From Micractinium sp. NFX-FRZ (taxonomy: Eukaryota; Chlorophyta; Trebouxiophyceae; Chlorellales; Chlorellaceae): a stretch of 64,000 nucleotides of DNA. The position numbers and the translations under genes are program-made. The stretch is taken from NCBI GenBank assembly GCA_029339195.1, contig JAPTJF010000271.1, forward strand, positions 1 to 64,000, written 5' to 3'. A model generated the notes under the pieces. The model was not told where the DNA came from and searched no databases. It worked only from the letters and a program-made list of their open reading frames with translations. This document shows positions 10,327-21,400 of the stretch, piece by piece (the stretch's first letter is position 1; each line of letters begins with the position of its first letter).

Positions 10327-13300
10327 ACTGGGCGGCCGCCATCCCGGCTGCCGTCCCGGCTGCCGCCCCGTGGGGCGTAGCCGGCATCCCGCGCAGGTGG
10401 CGGCGCTGCCCGCCGGTCATCATCGTACCGCTGCTGCCTGCCGCTGGTGCTTGCGTAGCCGCCACGGGCAGGCGGCGGCGGGGGCGAGCGCTTCCTGGGG
10501 ACGCGCTGCCGCTGGCGGTCCTCGTGCCCTCCTGCGCCTAGCCTGCCCTGCTCCTGCTGCCGCTCATACCGCTGCTGCGGCTGCGGCGCCGGCGCCGGCT
10601 GCTGCTGCGGCTGTCGGCGGTCCGTGTAAGGCTCGCGTGGGGGCGGCTGCTGCTGTCGGCGGTCAGAGGGGTACTGCTCACGTTGCTCACGTTGCTCCCG
10701 TGGGTCACGCCCCGAGGCCCTGACCTGACGGGGCTCGGGAGCGTACCGCCTAGGCTCCGGAGAGTACCGCCTGGTACCGCCCCCCAGCTGGCGATCGTCC
10801 CCCTGAGGGTACGGCCGCTGCTGCCCCTGCTGCTGCTGCCGGTGAGGCTGTGCCTCTGGCAGCGGCTGCCGGCTGTCGCCGCGGGCGTACCCATACCCAG
10901 GGGGGGGGTCGTCCGCAGGCTGGCCCCAGTGGCGACCGCTGCCACCGCCGACAGAAGCATGGACTGCCGCTGGCTCCGGCTCGTAGCGAGAGGGAGGACC
11001 AGCAGGCGCGGGGGCACCATACTGCATGGGCTCGCTGCAGGGCTGCTGGTACTGCTGCTGCTGGGGCTGCTGCTGCTGGGGCTGGTACTGCAGCTGCGGC
11101 TGGGGCTGGTACTGCGGGCCGCCACCCAACATGCCCATTGCGGCTCCAGTGGGCAGCGCAGCAGTGGGAGGCCCTTGTGGCTGCCGGTAGGCAGGGGCAG
11201 GTGCATCTGAAAAGCCTGGAGGCCCAACCGGTTCACCAGCCAGCACATACTGCGGCCCGCCATACTGCTGCTGCAGCGGCGGCAGCTGCTGCTGCAGCGG
11301 CGGCAGCTGCTGCTGCTGCTGGTAAGGCGCAGGCGCAGCGGCAGCCATGCGCGCTGCCGCTGGCATGTATGCATCCACTGGAGGCCCCATGCCGCCTGGC
11401 TGCTGCAGGGGCCGCCCGCCTGCTGCTGGCGGGGCGGCGCCGTAAGCAGCACCAAAGCCCGGTGCCAGAGCTGGCATCTGCTGCTGCGCAGGCCCCACAT
11501 GCGGCTGCATCTGCTGGGGTGCAGAGCTATAGCCTGGCCGGCCGGCGCCTAGGACGGGCGGAGCCTGGGGAGAGGCATACCCAGGCGGACCCTGGGGCTC
11601 AGCAGGGGCAAAGCGCCGGCTGGGTGGGTCAGCATCGCTGTAGCCTGCCCCAATGCCGCTGCGGCCCTGCTCATACGGCGGCCGGCTGAACTGCACCGGC
11701 TCCCGCCCCCGCCCGCCAAAGGGCCGCTCCGGGCGCTCGGGACTGCGGGAGGCCGGCCGCCGGTGCCCCGCGTACCCCTGCTGCGGCGGCGCCGCCGCCG
11801 GCTGCTGGTACTGCCCCCGTGCAGCCGGCTCATGTGCCCTGTTTTGAGGCCTGTCAAACTGCCGCTGCTGCTGCGGGCCGCCTGCCTCGTCCGGGTGCCG
11901 CGGCTTCCGGTAAGCCATGGGGTTGTGCTGCTGCCAGTCGCGGTCACGAGACCTGCCTGGCAGCTGCTCCTGCCGCCGGCCAGCGTCCCCGCCCCGCCTG
12001 TCGGCACCTGCAAAGCAAGCAGCAGAGGAGGGCGTGTGAGGGTGAGTGCAGGGTGGCACGTGGACAGACACTGCACAGCGTTGCCGCATGCCTGACCAAT
12101 GCACATGAAGCAGTGGCCATACTACAGCACTGCAGGCACAACTGCACCGCTACAGGCACCGCTTCACGCCCCTCGGCCGCACCACAGGCAGCAGCGGTGG
12201 CGCTGGGCAACCCACTGTCGGCCTACCATGTCAGCTCCCTCGCCTGCCCTGCATGCCTGCCTCACCTCTGGGCCCTGGCGAGCCTGCAGGCCGGCTGCTG
12301 CTGCGGTGGTGGTCACGCCCATCCCGCTCCCCCTTCCGCTCCCCCTCCCTGTTCCCACGGCTGTCGTGCTCACGGTGCCCTTGGCTGTCCTGCTCGCGCC
12401 GGCTGTGGCTGCGGCTGTCCTGCTCCCTGCTCTGCTGCCGGTGGCTGCCCTCCCTGCTGCGGCTGCGAGCGGACCTGCGGGCAGGGCAGGGCAATTTCCT
12501 TCTGGTGTTGAGCAAACTATAGGGAAGCGGCTGCAGCAAATTGCAGGAGTGGGAGGTTGCAGCAGTGGGAGGTTGGGGCTTGCATCCTGCACCCGTGAAT
12601 GCGACCGCATGCGCTGCTGCCAAGGCAAAACAAGGCAGAAGGGCGGGGCAGGCAAGCAGTCTCGGGCGGGCTGGACTGCGGCCACAAGTAGTAGCAGCAG
12701 GACGCGGGCAGCTGAGAAGCAATCTCACCGCTGCTCAGAAGCAGTGCCATCCGTGCGAATGGCGGTCTCAGCTGCTGCTGCTGCAGATGCCGCTGCAGCG
12801 GCGGCTGCAGGCGCCGCAACTGCAGCGGTGCCAGCTGCAGCAGCGGCTGCAGGCGCCGTAACCGCAGCCGCTGCAGCCGCCATCGGCTGCCGGTTGGCCA
12901 GACGGGGGTCACGGTTTGACTGCCGGCTGGCAAGACGCGGATCGCGGCTGCTCCTGGGAACCGCTGGCTGCGCTGCCGGCTGCTGCTCCGCCGGCTGGGT
13001 GCTGGCACCGCTGCAGGGCGGGACGGGGGGCACGGCAGTGCGCAAGTCTATGAGACAGCCGCTGCACAGTTTTGACTGCAACAAGCATTAGTGAAACCGG
13101 CAGGGCCCACCTGCCTGCTTGCCTCCCCTGCGCCCCACACCAATGCCCCATGCTAGCATTCCTGCCTATCATAAAAGGGGTGATCTGCTCTGCATCCTCT
13201 GCATGCTCAGTCACAGCCATCAAGCAAGCCAGCCAGCCAGCAGCTCCGGTGGCACCTGCAACTCACCCGCCCATAGGTGCTGGTACCGCAGCCGTCTCGC

Positions 13301-14354
13301 CCTTGTCCTCAAACACCGGAAGCGGCTTGTCCTCAAACACCGGAAGAAGCGGCTTGTCTTCAAACACCGGAAGCGGAAGGCCTTCCACAGGCATCGCAAC
13401 AGGCGCTCCTCCCTGCCGCCCCTCCTCGGCGCCGCCGCTGCTGCCTCTTGCGGCCACGGGCGCCTCTGCTGGGGCGGGCATTAATGGCGCAGCTTCCGTT
13501 GGCACCACCTCTGCCGGGGCGGGCGGCACTGGCGAGGCCTCTGCTGCTGGCAGCGCTGCGTGGGGCCCTGCTTCCGCAGGCGATGGCGCGGGCACACCTG
13601 CCTCCCGTGCTGCACCCAGCATCTCAGTGAGGACGTCTGGTGTTGGCACAGCCCCGGCTGCGGTTTCCGGCGCCTCGGCCGCCGCCGCTGCGGCACCCGC
13701 GCTTGGCGGCGCGGCTGGCACTGCTTCTTCCCCCGTCTCAGCTGCTGCGTCATTGGCCGGTGCACCGCCTGCTGCCTGGTTGTCCGGTGTCTCAGGCTGC
13801 ACCTGCGCTGGCTGCTCATGTGCTGCGGCACCTGCGTCGCCGGCCGGTGCTGTGTCCATGGGTGCAGCAGCCCCAGCAGCAGCCTCCGGGCCAGCAGGGG
13901 CTGGAGCGACGTCAGCTGCAAGCCCATCCTCAACATCCACCGCCACCGTCGCCTTGGTGACGGCGGGCGGCGTGGCCGCACGCTCTACACTGTCTGCCTC
14001 TACCACCGCCGCTGCCAGCGCAGCCCAAGCCGCCGCCGCTGGGTTGCCGCTACCGTCGCTCTCGCCCACCGCGCCCTCGGGCCCCGCCATCGGAAGTGCT
14101 CCGTGCAGCTGCCCCTCGTCCCGCGCTTGCGCTGCTGCGCCCTGCTGGTTTCCCACGACCACTACAGGCACGTCCAGGGCAGGGTGTGCTGTTGCCTTTG
14201 CAGCAGCGGCTGGCGCAGGCTGGGCCCCGCCCGCACTTGTCGTGGCACCGCCGGCGCCGGCATCGGCGCCGGCTTCTTGCGCCTCAACGCCGCCCTGCGC
14301 CTCCTGCACCTCCTCGGCCGGCTCCTCCGAGAATGCTATGAAGTCATCGCTCAT
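8805..14354 (-). CDS. Large disordered protein with C-terminal GYF-like domain
   Basis: Six exons: 14354-13267, 13010-12729, 12474-12266, 12007-9879, 9594-9515 and 8886-8805, giving 1289 residues. Residues 1-360 are acidic and Ala/Pro-rich (start MSDDFIAFSEEPAEE, with repeats of PVFEDKPL). Exon 3 is an Arg/Ser/Asp-rich RS-like stretch ([22 protein letters not shown]). Exon 4 is long, Gln/Pro/Tyr/Gly-rich and includes 17 consecutive Gln near residue 1090. The end is WFYCDPK, GMIQGPHS, QFRKWL, then YLAFRSV and PLSMLL, matching the W.Y.DP.G..QGP.S..Q...W pattern of plant-type GYF adaptors. GYF domains bind proline-rich peptides. With the RS-like segment this suggests mRNA processing or translation control, which is inference. 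The head-to-head neighbour has the same C-terminal module. Confidence 0.75.
8991..9015 (-). repeat. Intronic copy of GYF-gene last exon edge
   Basis: GCGGAAGTGACATAATCGCT on the plus strand resembles GCGGAAGGCGAGGTAATCGC at 8868-8887, the start of the last exon plus its acceptor. The copy is short and weak. Confidence 0.4.
9110..9245. other. AT-rich island inside a GC-rich intron
   Basis: About 135 bp whose base composition is strikingly unlike its surroundings, in the last intron of the minus-strand GYF gene. It contains a perfect 7-bp inverted repeat (TTTGGTA, 6-nt loop, TACCAAA) at about 9159-9182. No coding capacity was seen. Confidence 0.6.
9325..9492. repeat. Intronic minisatellite
   Basis: Irregular tandem array of GGCAGGCTGGCAGCAGGGCG units and shortened forms, in the last intron of the minus-strand GYF gene close to exon 5. 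Confidence 0.85.
10275..10325 (-). repeat. CAG trinucleotide repeat encoding poly-Gln
   Basis: About 17 pure CTG units on the plus strand, read as Gln codons in the minus-strand GYF gene. The lack of synonymous CAA interruptions makes it prone to length change. Confidence 0.9.
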
Positions 14355-14968
14355 TGTAAGCGCCGCAGAAACAGAGGGGGAGTGCGCCTGGCCACAAGCG
14401 GAGAAATCAAAGTCAGTGGGGAAGCACCCACCCTGCCGATGGATGCAATTGGCAACCCGGCCCCCGCACTGAGTAAGAATAAGTGACAAGATGCTTGTTT
14501 TGGCCTGGTTTTGCAACCCGGGTCCCCATGCTGCGGCGGTTCATGCTGGCGCTCAGCACTTGCCTGCGGCAGATTGCTTCGGCCTTGTCAACATTGCCTT
14601 GCCTGTAGCGGCAGAGGTCAACATCAGCATACAGCCAAGACGTCCCAGCCCCTCAAGACTCATCCCCGCCTCCCCGCCAAGATCGGCAGCCGGTTGCCCT
14701 CTCGGCAGCTGCACTTGTGCTCACAGGTAAGCCGATGCGCCCCAAGCAACCAGGCGAGCCCCAGCAAAAGTGCACGCTTGTGAGACTCGGTCAGCACGGC
14801 CTCTCGCCTTCAACGCGCTCCTCTCGCCTTCCGCGCCCCTGCGCTTTCCGCAGGAGTGTTTCAAGGCGCAACGAGCAACGTGCAGCGCTTGGTCAGCGCT
14901 GCGGGCAGCAAGCTCCTCCTCCTGCCAGCCCCTCAGCCAGGGCAGCAGCCCTGACGCCGCACAGCGAC
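14355..14968. promoter_or_regulatory. Shared bidirectional promoter region of the GYF pair
   Basis: 614 bp between the two divergent start codons. It must carry both 5' UTRs and core promoters. I see no clear TATA box. A frame open upstream of 14969 is not needed by the plus gene. Confidence 0.55.
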
Positions 14969-17900
14969 ATGTATCGGCGTGGGCGCTCGCCGCCCCGAGG
15001 CTTCAGCCCGCCAAGGGGCGGTCGCCGCTCACCGCCGCCGGACACGCGCCGCCGACACAGCCCGCCTCCGCGCTTCTTCGGCCCACCCCCAGGTGTGCAG
15101 CCAGGGTCAGCCGCCGTCGCCAATGCACCCGCAAGATGGTGCAGCGGGGCTGGCAGCACATGTGGCACATGTTTGGAATCGGGGTGATAGCAGCCAGCGT
15201 CGCCAGCCGGTCGGTGTTGCATTCGCAAGCCAGCCTTGCCCACCGGCCAGCGTGCAGCCGCAGCATTGAAGGGTGTGACCCTCGAGTTCTTCTTCACGGC
15301 GATGCATCTGCGCTGGTCAGCCTGTGGTGGCTGGGCAATGCTTGCTGGCAGGACAGGCCGGCTCCGGGCAGCACCTTGCTTCTCTTCTCTACTTGCTGGC
15401 TGGGTCTGCTGCTGCGGCGGTGGTGGCGGATGTATGCGGGAGACAGCCTGAGCGCAGCAGCAGCAGGAGCAGCAGCAGAGTCACCAGGTGGAGGACAGTG
15501 GCAGGAGCAGCGTAGCCTGCTGGTGCGGCAGTGGCTCCATCAGCCGCTGCCGCTGCTGCAGTGGTGCCCACCATCCGCAGCTGTGCCTCCTGGGCAGCTG
15601 GGTTCAGCTGCGGCGCGCCAGTGCTCCTGCAGGTGACCTGCGTGGCCCACCGCCGCCGCTGTTTGACCGCCGCTCGCCACCCAGGGGAGGACCACCGCAC
15701 AGCATGCTGCCGCCGCGCGCGAGGTAGGCAGGGGTCTCCCTACTGTGGGTGCATTGGCTGGAGGTTTCCCAGCATGCAATGCTCTTGTTGCGATGCCGTG
15801 GCTGCCCGCTTGCCTGCCCGCCCTGCTGCTGTGCGGTTGCCTGCCTTACAGGCATGCTCACCTTTCAAACTTGCAAGCAATTGACCAACGTTTCGAGTGC
15901 CCCTCCCTCCCATGTGCAGGGAGGAGCTCATCCCGTCGGTGAAGGTGACGTTCAAGAACCCGCTGCAGCGCCCCGAGGACGACCCCAACAACATCCCCAT
16001 CAAGTCCCGCAACCCGCCTGCCCGCACCAGTATGGTGGTGGTGCCCGGCCCGGGGCCCTCGCTTGGCCGGCAGCGCAGCAGGTGGGCTGAGGAGCAGGGG
16101 GGTGTGTGGTGCAGACCAGAAGCGCGTGCCGTTCTTCGCTGGTGGGCGGCATCAGCGATGGGTGTGGTGCATTGCTGGAGGTCTGGGGACCTGCACATCT
16201 TATGGACAGCACTCCTGCTTGCTGCCCTCGTTTTGACACAGGCCCGCCCCAATTCCTGCTCTACTGCAGGTCCCCGCCGCGCCGCCGTGTGGCAACGCCG
16301 CCCCGCCACCGCTCCCCGCCGCGCCACCGCTCCCCGCCACGCCGCATGAGCCCGCCGCCGCGCCGCGGCATGTCGCCGCCACCTCACTTTGACCGCGGCA
16401 TGCCACCTCCCGTGCGGGGCCGGTCGCCGCCGCCCCCGCTGCGTCACGACCGTGGCCCACGCGACATGCTGCCGCCACCAGGCTATGACCGCCGCCGCAG
16501 CCCCAGCCCGCCACGCTTTGCCCGCGGCCCGCCACCAGACATGATGATGATGGGCATGCCGCCAGGCATGAGGTAAGCATTGTAGTAGCCGGCGGCCGGG
16601 GTCTGTCTAGGCTTTGTGTCTTCACGGGGTGGCCTGCTCCTTTGCCTGTAGTATGTGCACCTGCTGTTTGTGTGCAGGGTCACCCTTCTACCTCCCTTGC
16701 CACAGGAAGCATGCATGCACACACAGCAGTGATGCGCCGTTCTTCACAGGCCTGCTGCTCACAGCCAACTCCCTTTCTTCCCCACCTGCCTCCTGCAGAG
16801 GCATGCCGCATCCCGGCCGCCCGCGCTCGCCACCGCGCATGGGGCGCCCCCTGTCACCACCACGCGGCCGTCCCATGTCCCCGCCTCGCATGGGCGGCCG
16901 CGCCATGTCTCCAACTCGCATAGGCCGCCCGCTGTCTCCGCTCCGCATGGGCCGCCCGCTGTCGCCCCCCCGCCGCCGCCCCGGCAGCCCGCCCCTCATG
17001 ATGATGCCGCCCCATGACCGCGGCTACCCGCCGATGGAGCGCGGAGGCCCCATGGGGCCTGGGCCAGGCATGGGAGGGCCCAGGGGCGGCAGCCACCCAG
17101 AGCCAATGGACATGCTGCCTGGCGGGCGCGGAGGGCGCTCTCCTCCCCACATGATGCGTGGTGGAGACCGCCGAGGCGGGCCGCCCCCGGCAATGGAGAA
17201 TGGGCGTGGAGGCGGCTATGGCCCCGGGCCTGGGCCATCCACCGCTGTGGCCACTGTGTACCGTGCCAGGCACGGCGGCAACAGCCCACGTGGCGGCGGC
17301 GGCAGCCGTGCGGCAGCAGCAGCGGCGGGCGGCGGCCGTGCGGCACAGCAGCAGGCCGCCGCGCCGGCGGCCATCACCCCGCAGCAGATCCCGGGGCTGC
17401 GCACCGTCACGCTCGAGCGCGCTGAGCTGGAGCGCCTGGGCCGCGATTCAGACACCTCCTGCTTCTACTACGAGGACCCTCAGGTGGGTGGGACGGTGGG
17501 TGGGTGCTGGATGGGCAGCAGATGGAGCTGGAGCGGATGCATCTTGGGTGGCACCATGCCCACGCACTCAGCAGGACGCCTGCACATGCCCATGCCAAGG
17601 GTGCAGTGCTGGGGTGTCACCGCTGGCCATGCTGCTAAGATTGTCTGTTCCTTGTCGTTCCATCGCTGCAGGGAGATATCCAGGGCCCCCACAGCGGCTC
17701 GCAGTTCCAATCGTGGATGAAGTTCCTCAGGTAAAAGACTGCCCTGCCAGTGCCTGTGCGTTTGCTCCCCGCTTTGCTATGCTGACCTGCAATTGCCCGC
17801 TTTGCGCACCTGTGTTCCCACGCAGTCTGTCGTGCATGCCTGCACCCTTACGCCCAACTTTTCTCACACGCTGCTTCCTGCTTCCCAACTGCCCCTTGCT

Positions 17901-18041
17901 TGCCTCTGCAGCGAGTCACGTGAAGAGCAGCACGTGCTGGCCTATGAGCAGTTCCGCAGCGTCGCGGTGTGGCGCGCGGGCATGGACGTGCGTGTGCCGC
18001 TGACCTCGCTGCTGGCTGTGCTGCCCAAGCCGCGCTCGTGA
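14969..18041 (+). CDS. SPPR-repeat protein with C-terminal GYF-like domain
   Basis: Seven exons: 14969-15092, 15633-15723, 15920-16081, 16270-16572, 16799-17483, 17672-17730 and 17912-18041, giving 517 residues. It starts MYRRGRSPPRGFSPPRGG and continues with dozens of R-SPP, MSP and PLSPPR motifs, an Arg/Ser/Pro-rich tail typical of splicing-associated proteins. Exon 3 is a less biased segment (EELIPSVKVTFKNPLQ). The C-terminus reads CFYYEDPQ, GDIQGPHS, QFQSWMKFL, then YEQFRSVAVW and VPLTSLL, aligning with the module of its divergent neighbour. The first GYF Trp is Cys here. The order of introns inside the module is also the same, with a break right after DPQ/DPK, so the two genes are probably an old inverted duplication. 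A role in mRNA metabolism is inferred only. Confidence 0.75.
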
Positions 18042-18243
18042 GGCAGATTGTTGAGCTGACCATAAGTAGCAGCTCATTGCTGACGATGTACAACTGACCC
18101 GCATGCCAGGCCCCGCCCATGCACTCCTGCCTGCCCTGTACCTGCAACCCTCCCCACCTGTTCAGACATGTTATTTCTCCCCTCTGCTTGCCCTCCTGCT
18201 GTCCTTTGCATTTGTTTTCAGTCTCTTTGTTGAGTGCTGCTGC

Positions 18244-18248
18244 TGTAA
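18244..18248 (+). terminator. TGTAA poly(A) signal of plus-strand GYF gene
   Basis: TGTAA about 200 nt after the stop, followed by an AAATAAAAAG run. Confidence 0.6.
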
Positions 18249-18402
18249 AGGCTGTTCAAAGCAAATAAAAAGCACTGCCGCACTGCGAGCACTACGCCAT
18301 GCTGGCGGCGCCAGTGAGGCACAGCTTGCATCTTTGTATTTGTGAACTAGGTATTCAAGCCGCCGCAGAGGGCGAGCAGCAGCACTCTACGGGGCTGCTG
18401 CT

Positions 18403-21400
18403 ATGGGTATCAGCGGCTTGCACCCGGTTATCAGGCCCTACCTCGAGCAGAGCCATGCCTCGCGCTGCAAAGGCCTGCGGGTGGGAGTGGATGCCTGGAG
18501 TTGGTTGCATAGGTGAGCGAGCCGCGGAGAAGGATGCAATTTCAACTGCGCAACAAAAACCACGCTCAGCTGGCGTCAGTTCGGAAGGCTGGAGGCGGCG
18601 AGGGCTGGAGTACGCTGGAGTGGCCCGCCCGTGGTCAGATGGATAGAGGCGAATCAGCAACCTGCCCCAGGCTAGGCTGCCGCCGCCTTGCCGCTGCTAC
18701 CATCGCCGCGACGCTCCCACCCGCCTGCCCCGCCTTCCTGCAGGGGCGCAGTGGGTGCGGCCCGAGAGCTGGCCACTGGTGCACGGCCCTGGGAGGAGCG
18801 CGGCTTTGACCCCCCGTACGTCGTCTTCTGCCTGAAGATGGCGGCAGTGCTCACCTCCGCGGGTGCAATCCCAGTGGTGAGTGGGCCGTGTGTCACGAGC
18901 GCAGGCACGGTCAACAGGTGCAACTAGCGTCGTTCCCCCGCGTGCCCAGCGCAGCCTTGGGTCCCAGATCAATTGCTCGGGTGGTAAGCAATTTCAGCTC
19001 TGAACAATTTAAATTTTGACATCCACCTTGCCGCCTGTCCCACCAACAGCTGGTGTTTGATGGCGGGAGGCTGCCTGCCAAGGCGGGGACCAACGCGCAG
19101 CGGCGGCAGCGGCGCGCTGAGGCCAAGGAGCGCGGACTCAAGGCGCTAAAGGAGGTGGGTTGGGAAAGGGGTTAGGGACCAGCATGGAAAGCGGCTCTGG
19201 CTGGCGCGGAGGCCTTGCTGAGAGAGTGGTGCTACTCTGCTGCCGCGCTCTTTGGTGGGGCGGTATGCTGCCCCGCCTGTGTAGCCTGTGCCTTGGCCGC
19301 TCCTGCGCCACAGGCTGCTCCCCTTGCTGTGGCATGCACATACACGCCTGGCATCACCCACCCACTTGCTCCCTCTCCGCGGTTGTGTGCTTGCAGGGGC
19401 GGCAGGGCGAGGCGCAGATGCTGCTGATGCAGTGCGTGGACGTGACTGCTGACATGGCGCAGGAGCTGGTTGTGCGACTCAGGTGGGTGCCACGTCATGT
19501 CTCAATTATTGTTTTGGTACAGGCACGTTACCCCCACTGGCTTCGTGGTTGACATGTGTTCAGGTGGTTTTCGTCTATAAATGCGCCTCCGCCGGGAGCT
19601 GGGAGTCCAGTTTTGCAAGGGCGCTAGGTGTCCACACCTGTCGCATTGCACCAGCACCCAAGTTCAAACTCGCAGCAGGGCATCCAGGTTGCGGTGATAG
19701 GTGCATCACTTCATCTGTCACTTTATCTGCACCTACATGCGTAATCTGTCACTTTATCTGCATCTACATGCGTATCTGTCACTTTATCTGCACCCATGCG
19801 TAATCTGCAGGGAGCGGGGGGTCCAGTTTGTGGTGGCGCCCTACGAAGCCGACGCCCAGCTGGCCTACCTCGCCTCCATCCCAGAGAGCCAGGGGGGCGT
19901 GTCCGCAGGTGCGCTGGCCCAGCTGCAGCATCCCAGCGGTGCCCTTGCACCCAACATGCCAAGCGCGCCCGCCCACTGACGAGCCGAACTCTTGTACCCC
20001 GCGGGCGCACTTGTTCGCCACCTGTCCCATTCAATCGGCTGCACCGACTCCCTGCCCTACCTCCCACGGTGTTCCTGCCTGCCTGCCTGCAGTGGTGACC
20101 GAGGATTCGGACTTGGTGGCCTACGGGTGCAGGCGGGTGCTGTTCAAGATGGACAGGTGCGTGCGGGCGGGGGGAGGGGCAGGGCCGCAGTAGGCGCAGT
20201 TTGTTTGGGGGAGCAAGTCTGCCTGTCCTCATGTGCCTAGTCAGCAACCAATTGTCTCTATGTGGTTGTCGAAGAGCAGCAGGCACCCCCTGCCCCCGCA
20301 TTGCTGCCCTGCCGTGGATGCTTGGGGAGCTTCTGCTACAGGGCCTGAAGACGGATGCAGCTGCCTCACGCTGCTCCTGCCTGCACACCTGCTCTCCTGT
20401 TCCCATTCACGCCCTGCCCCCACGCCCGCACTTGCAGCGCCGGTTACTGCCTGGAGCTCAGCATGGACCGGCTGCTGGCCGGGCCAGAGGCCGCCCCCGC
20501 AGCAGCGGCAGCGGCAGCAGCAGACACGGCCGCGGCAGCAGAGGCGCTGGGGGCAAGTGGCGTCGGTGGCGGCAAGCACGGCGGCAGGAAGGGCGGCAAG
20601 AAGGGTGACAAGAAGGGTGACAAAGGCGGCAAGGGGGGCAAGGGAGATGGCATCTTTGACTTCCGGGGCTGGACGCTGGACATGCTGCAGGTGTGTGTGT
20701 GCACTGGCCATGTGCTATGCACCCCCCGCTGCGCTGGGACACATCAGCATCACAAACGGGCTCCACCTGCCTCCCTCCCGCCCCCGCCGCTTCACCTCCC
20801 CATTGCCTCCACCCCTCCCGCAGGCCGCCTGCGTGCTGGCCGGCTGTGACTTCCTGCCCTCACTCAAGGGCTGCTCCTTCAAAACCGCCGCAGCGTTTGT
20901 GGCCCGCCGGCGCAGCCTGGAGGGCGCGCTGCGTGCCCTGCAGCAGGAGAAGCGCTTCAAGCTGGCAGCAAGCCAGGAGTATTGCGAGGCGGCGGCGGCC
21001 GCGCTGCTCAACTTCAAGCACGCGATAGGTGGGTGGCGGGTGGGGGTGAGGGCAGGGTGGGTCGCAGGGACGGATGTGAAGAGTAGCTCGAGGAGGAGGC
21101 GGATGCGGTGCCTCAATCTGCAGCACCCGCCGAGGTGGGTGGCGGGGCGGAGCTTCAAGCGGATGGCTGACCTAGAAGCTCAGTTCATTCAGGCGGTGGC
21201 ACATGGGGTGTGGATCTCCCTTTGCTGAGCGAGGCTTGAGGGGGTTGCCAGCGCCACATAGATGGTTGGAAAGTGAGCCCCGTACAGCACAGCCGATGCC
21301 AAGCGCCTGATGCCAAAGCGAGGAGCACAGTGCGTGCCTGCACTGAATCTTACCTCTTTGACTGACCTGCCCCGCTGCCTGCCTGCCCCCCCTCCATTCT

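Noticed and set aside
9834..11689. Plus-strand frames with poly-Leu and poly-Ala over the GYF gene
   Set aside because: Shadows of the Q/P-rich minus-strand exon; no domain and no splice support.
14717..14968. Upstream in-frame extension of the plus-strand GYF gene
   Set aside because: The frame is open but lacks the RSPP character; the ATG at 14969 starts the repeat exactly and leaves room for a promoter.
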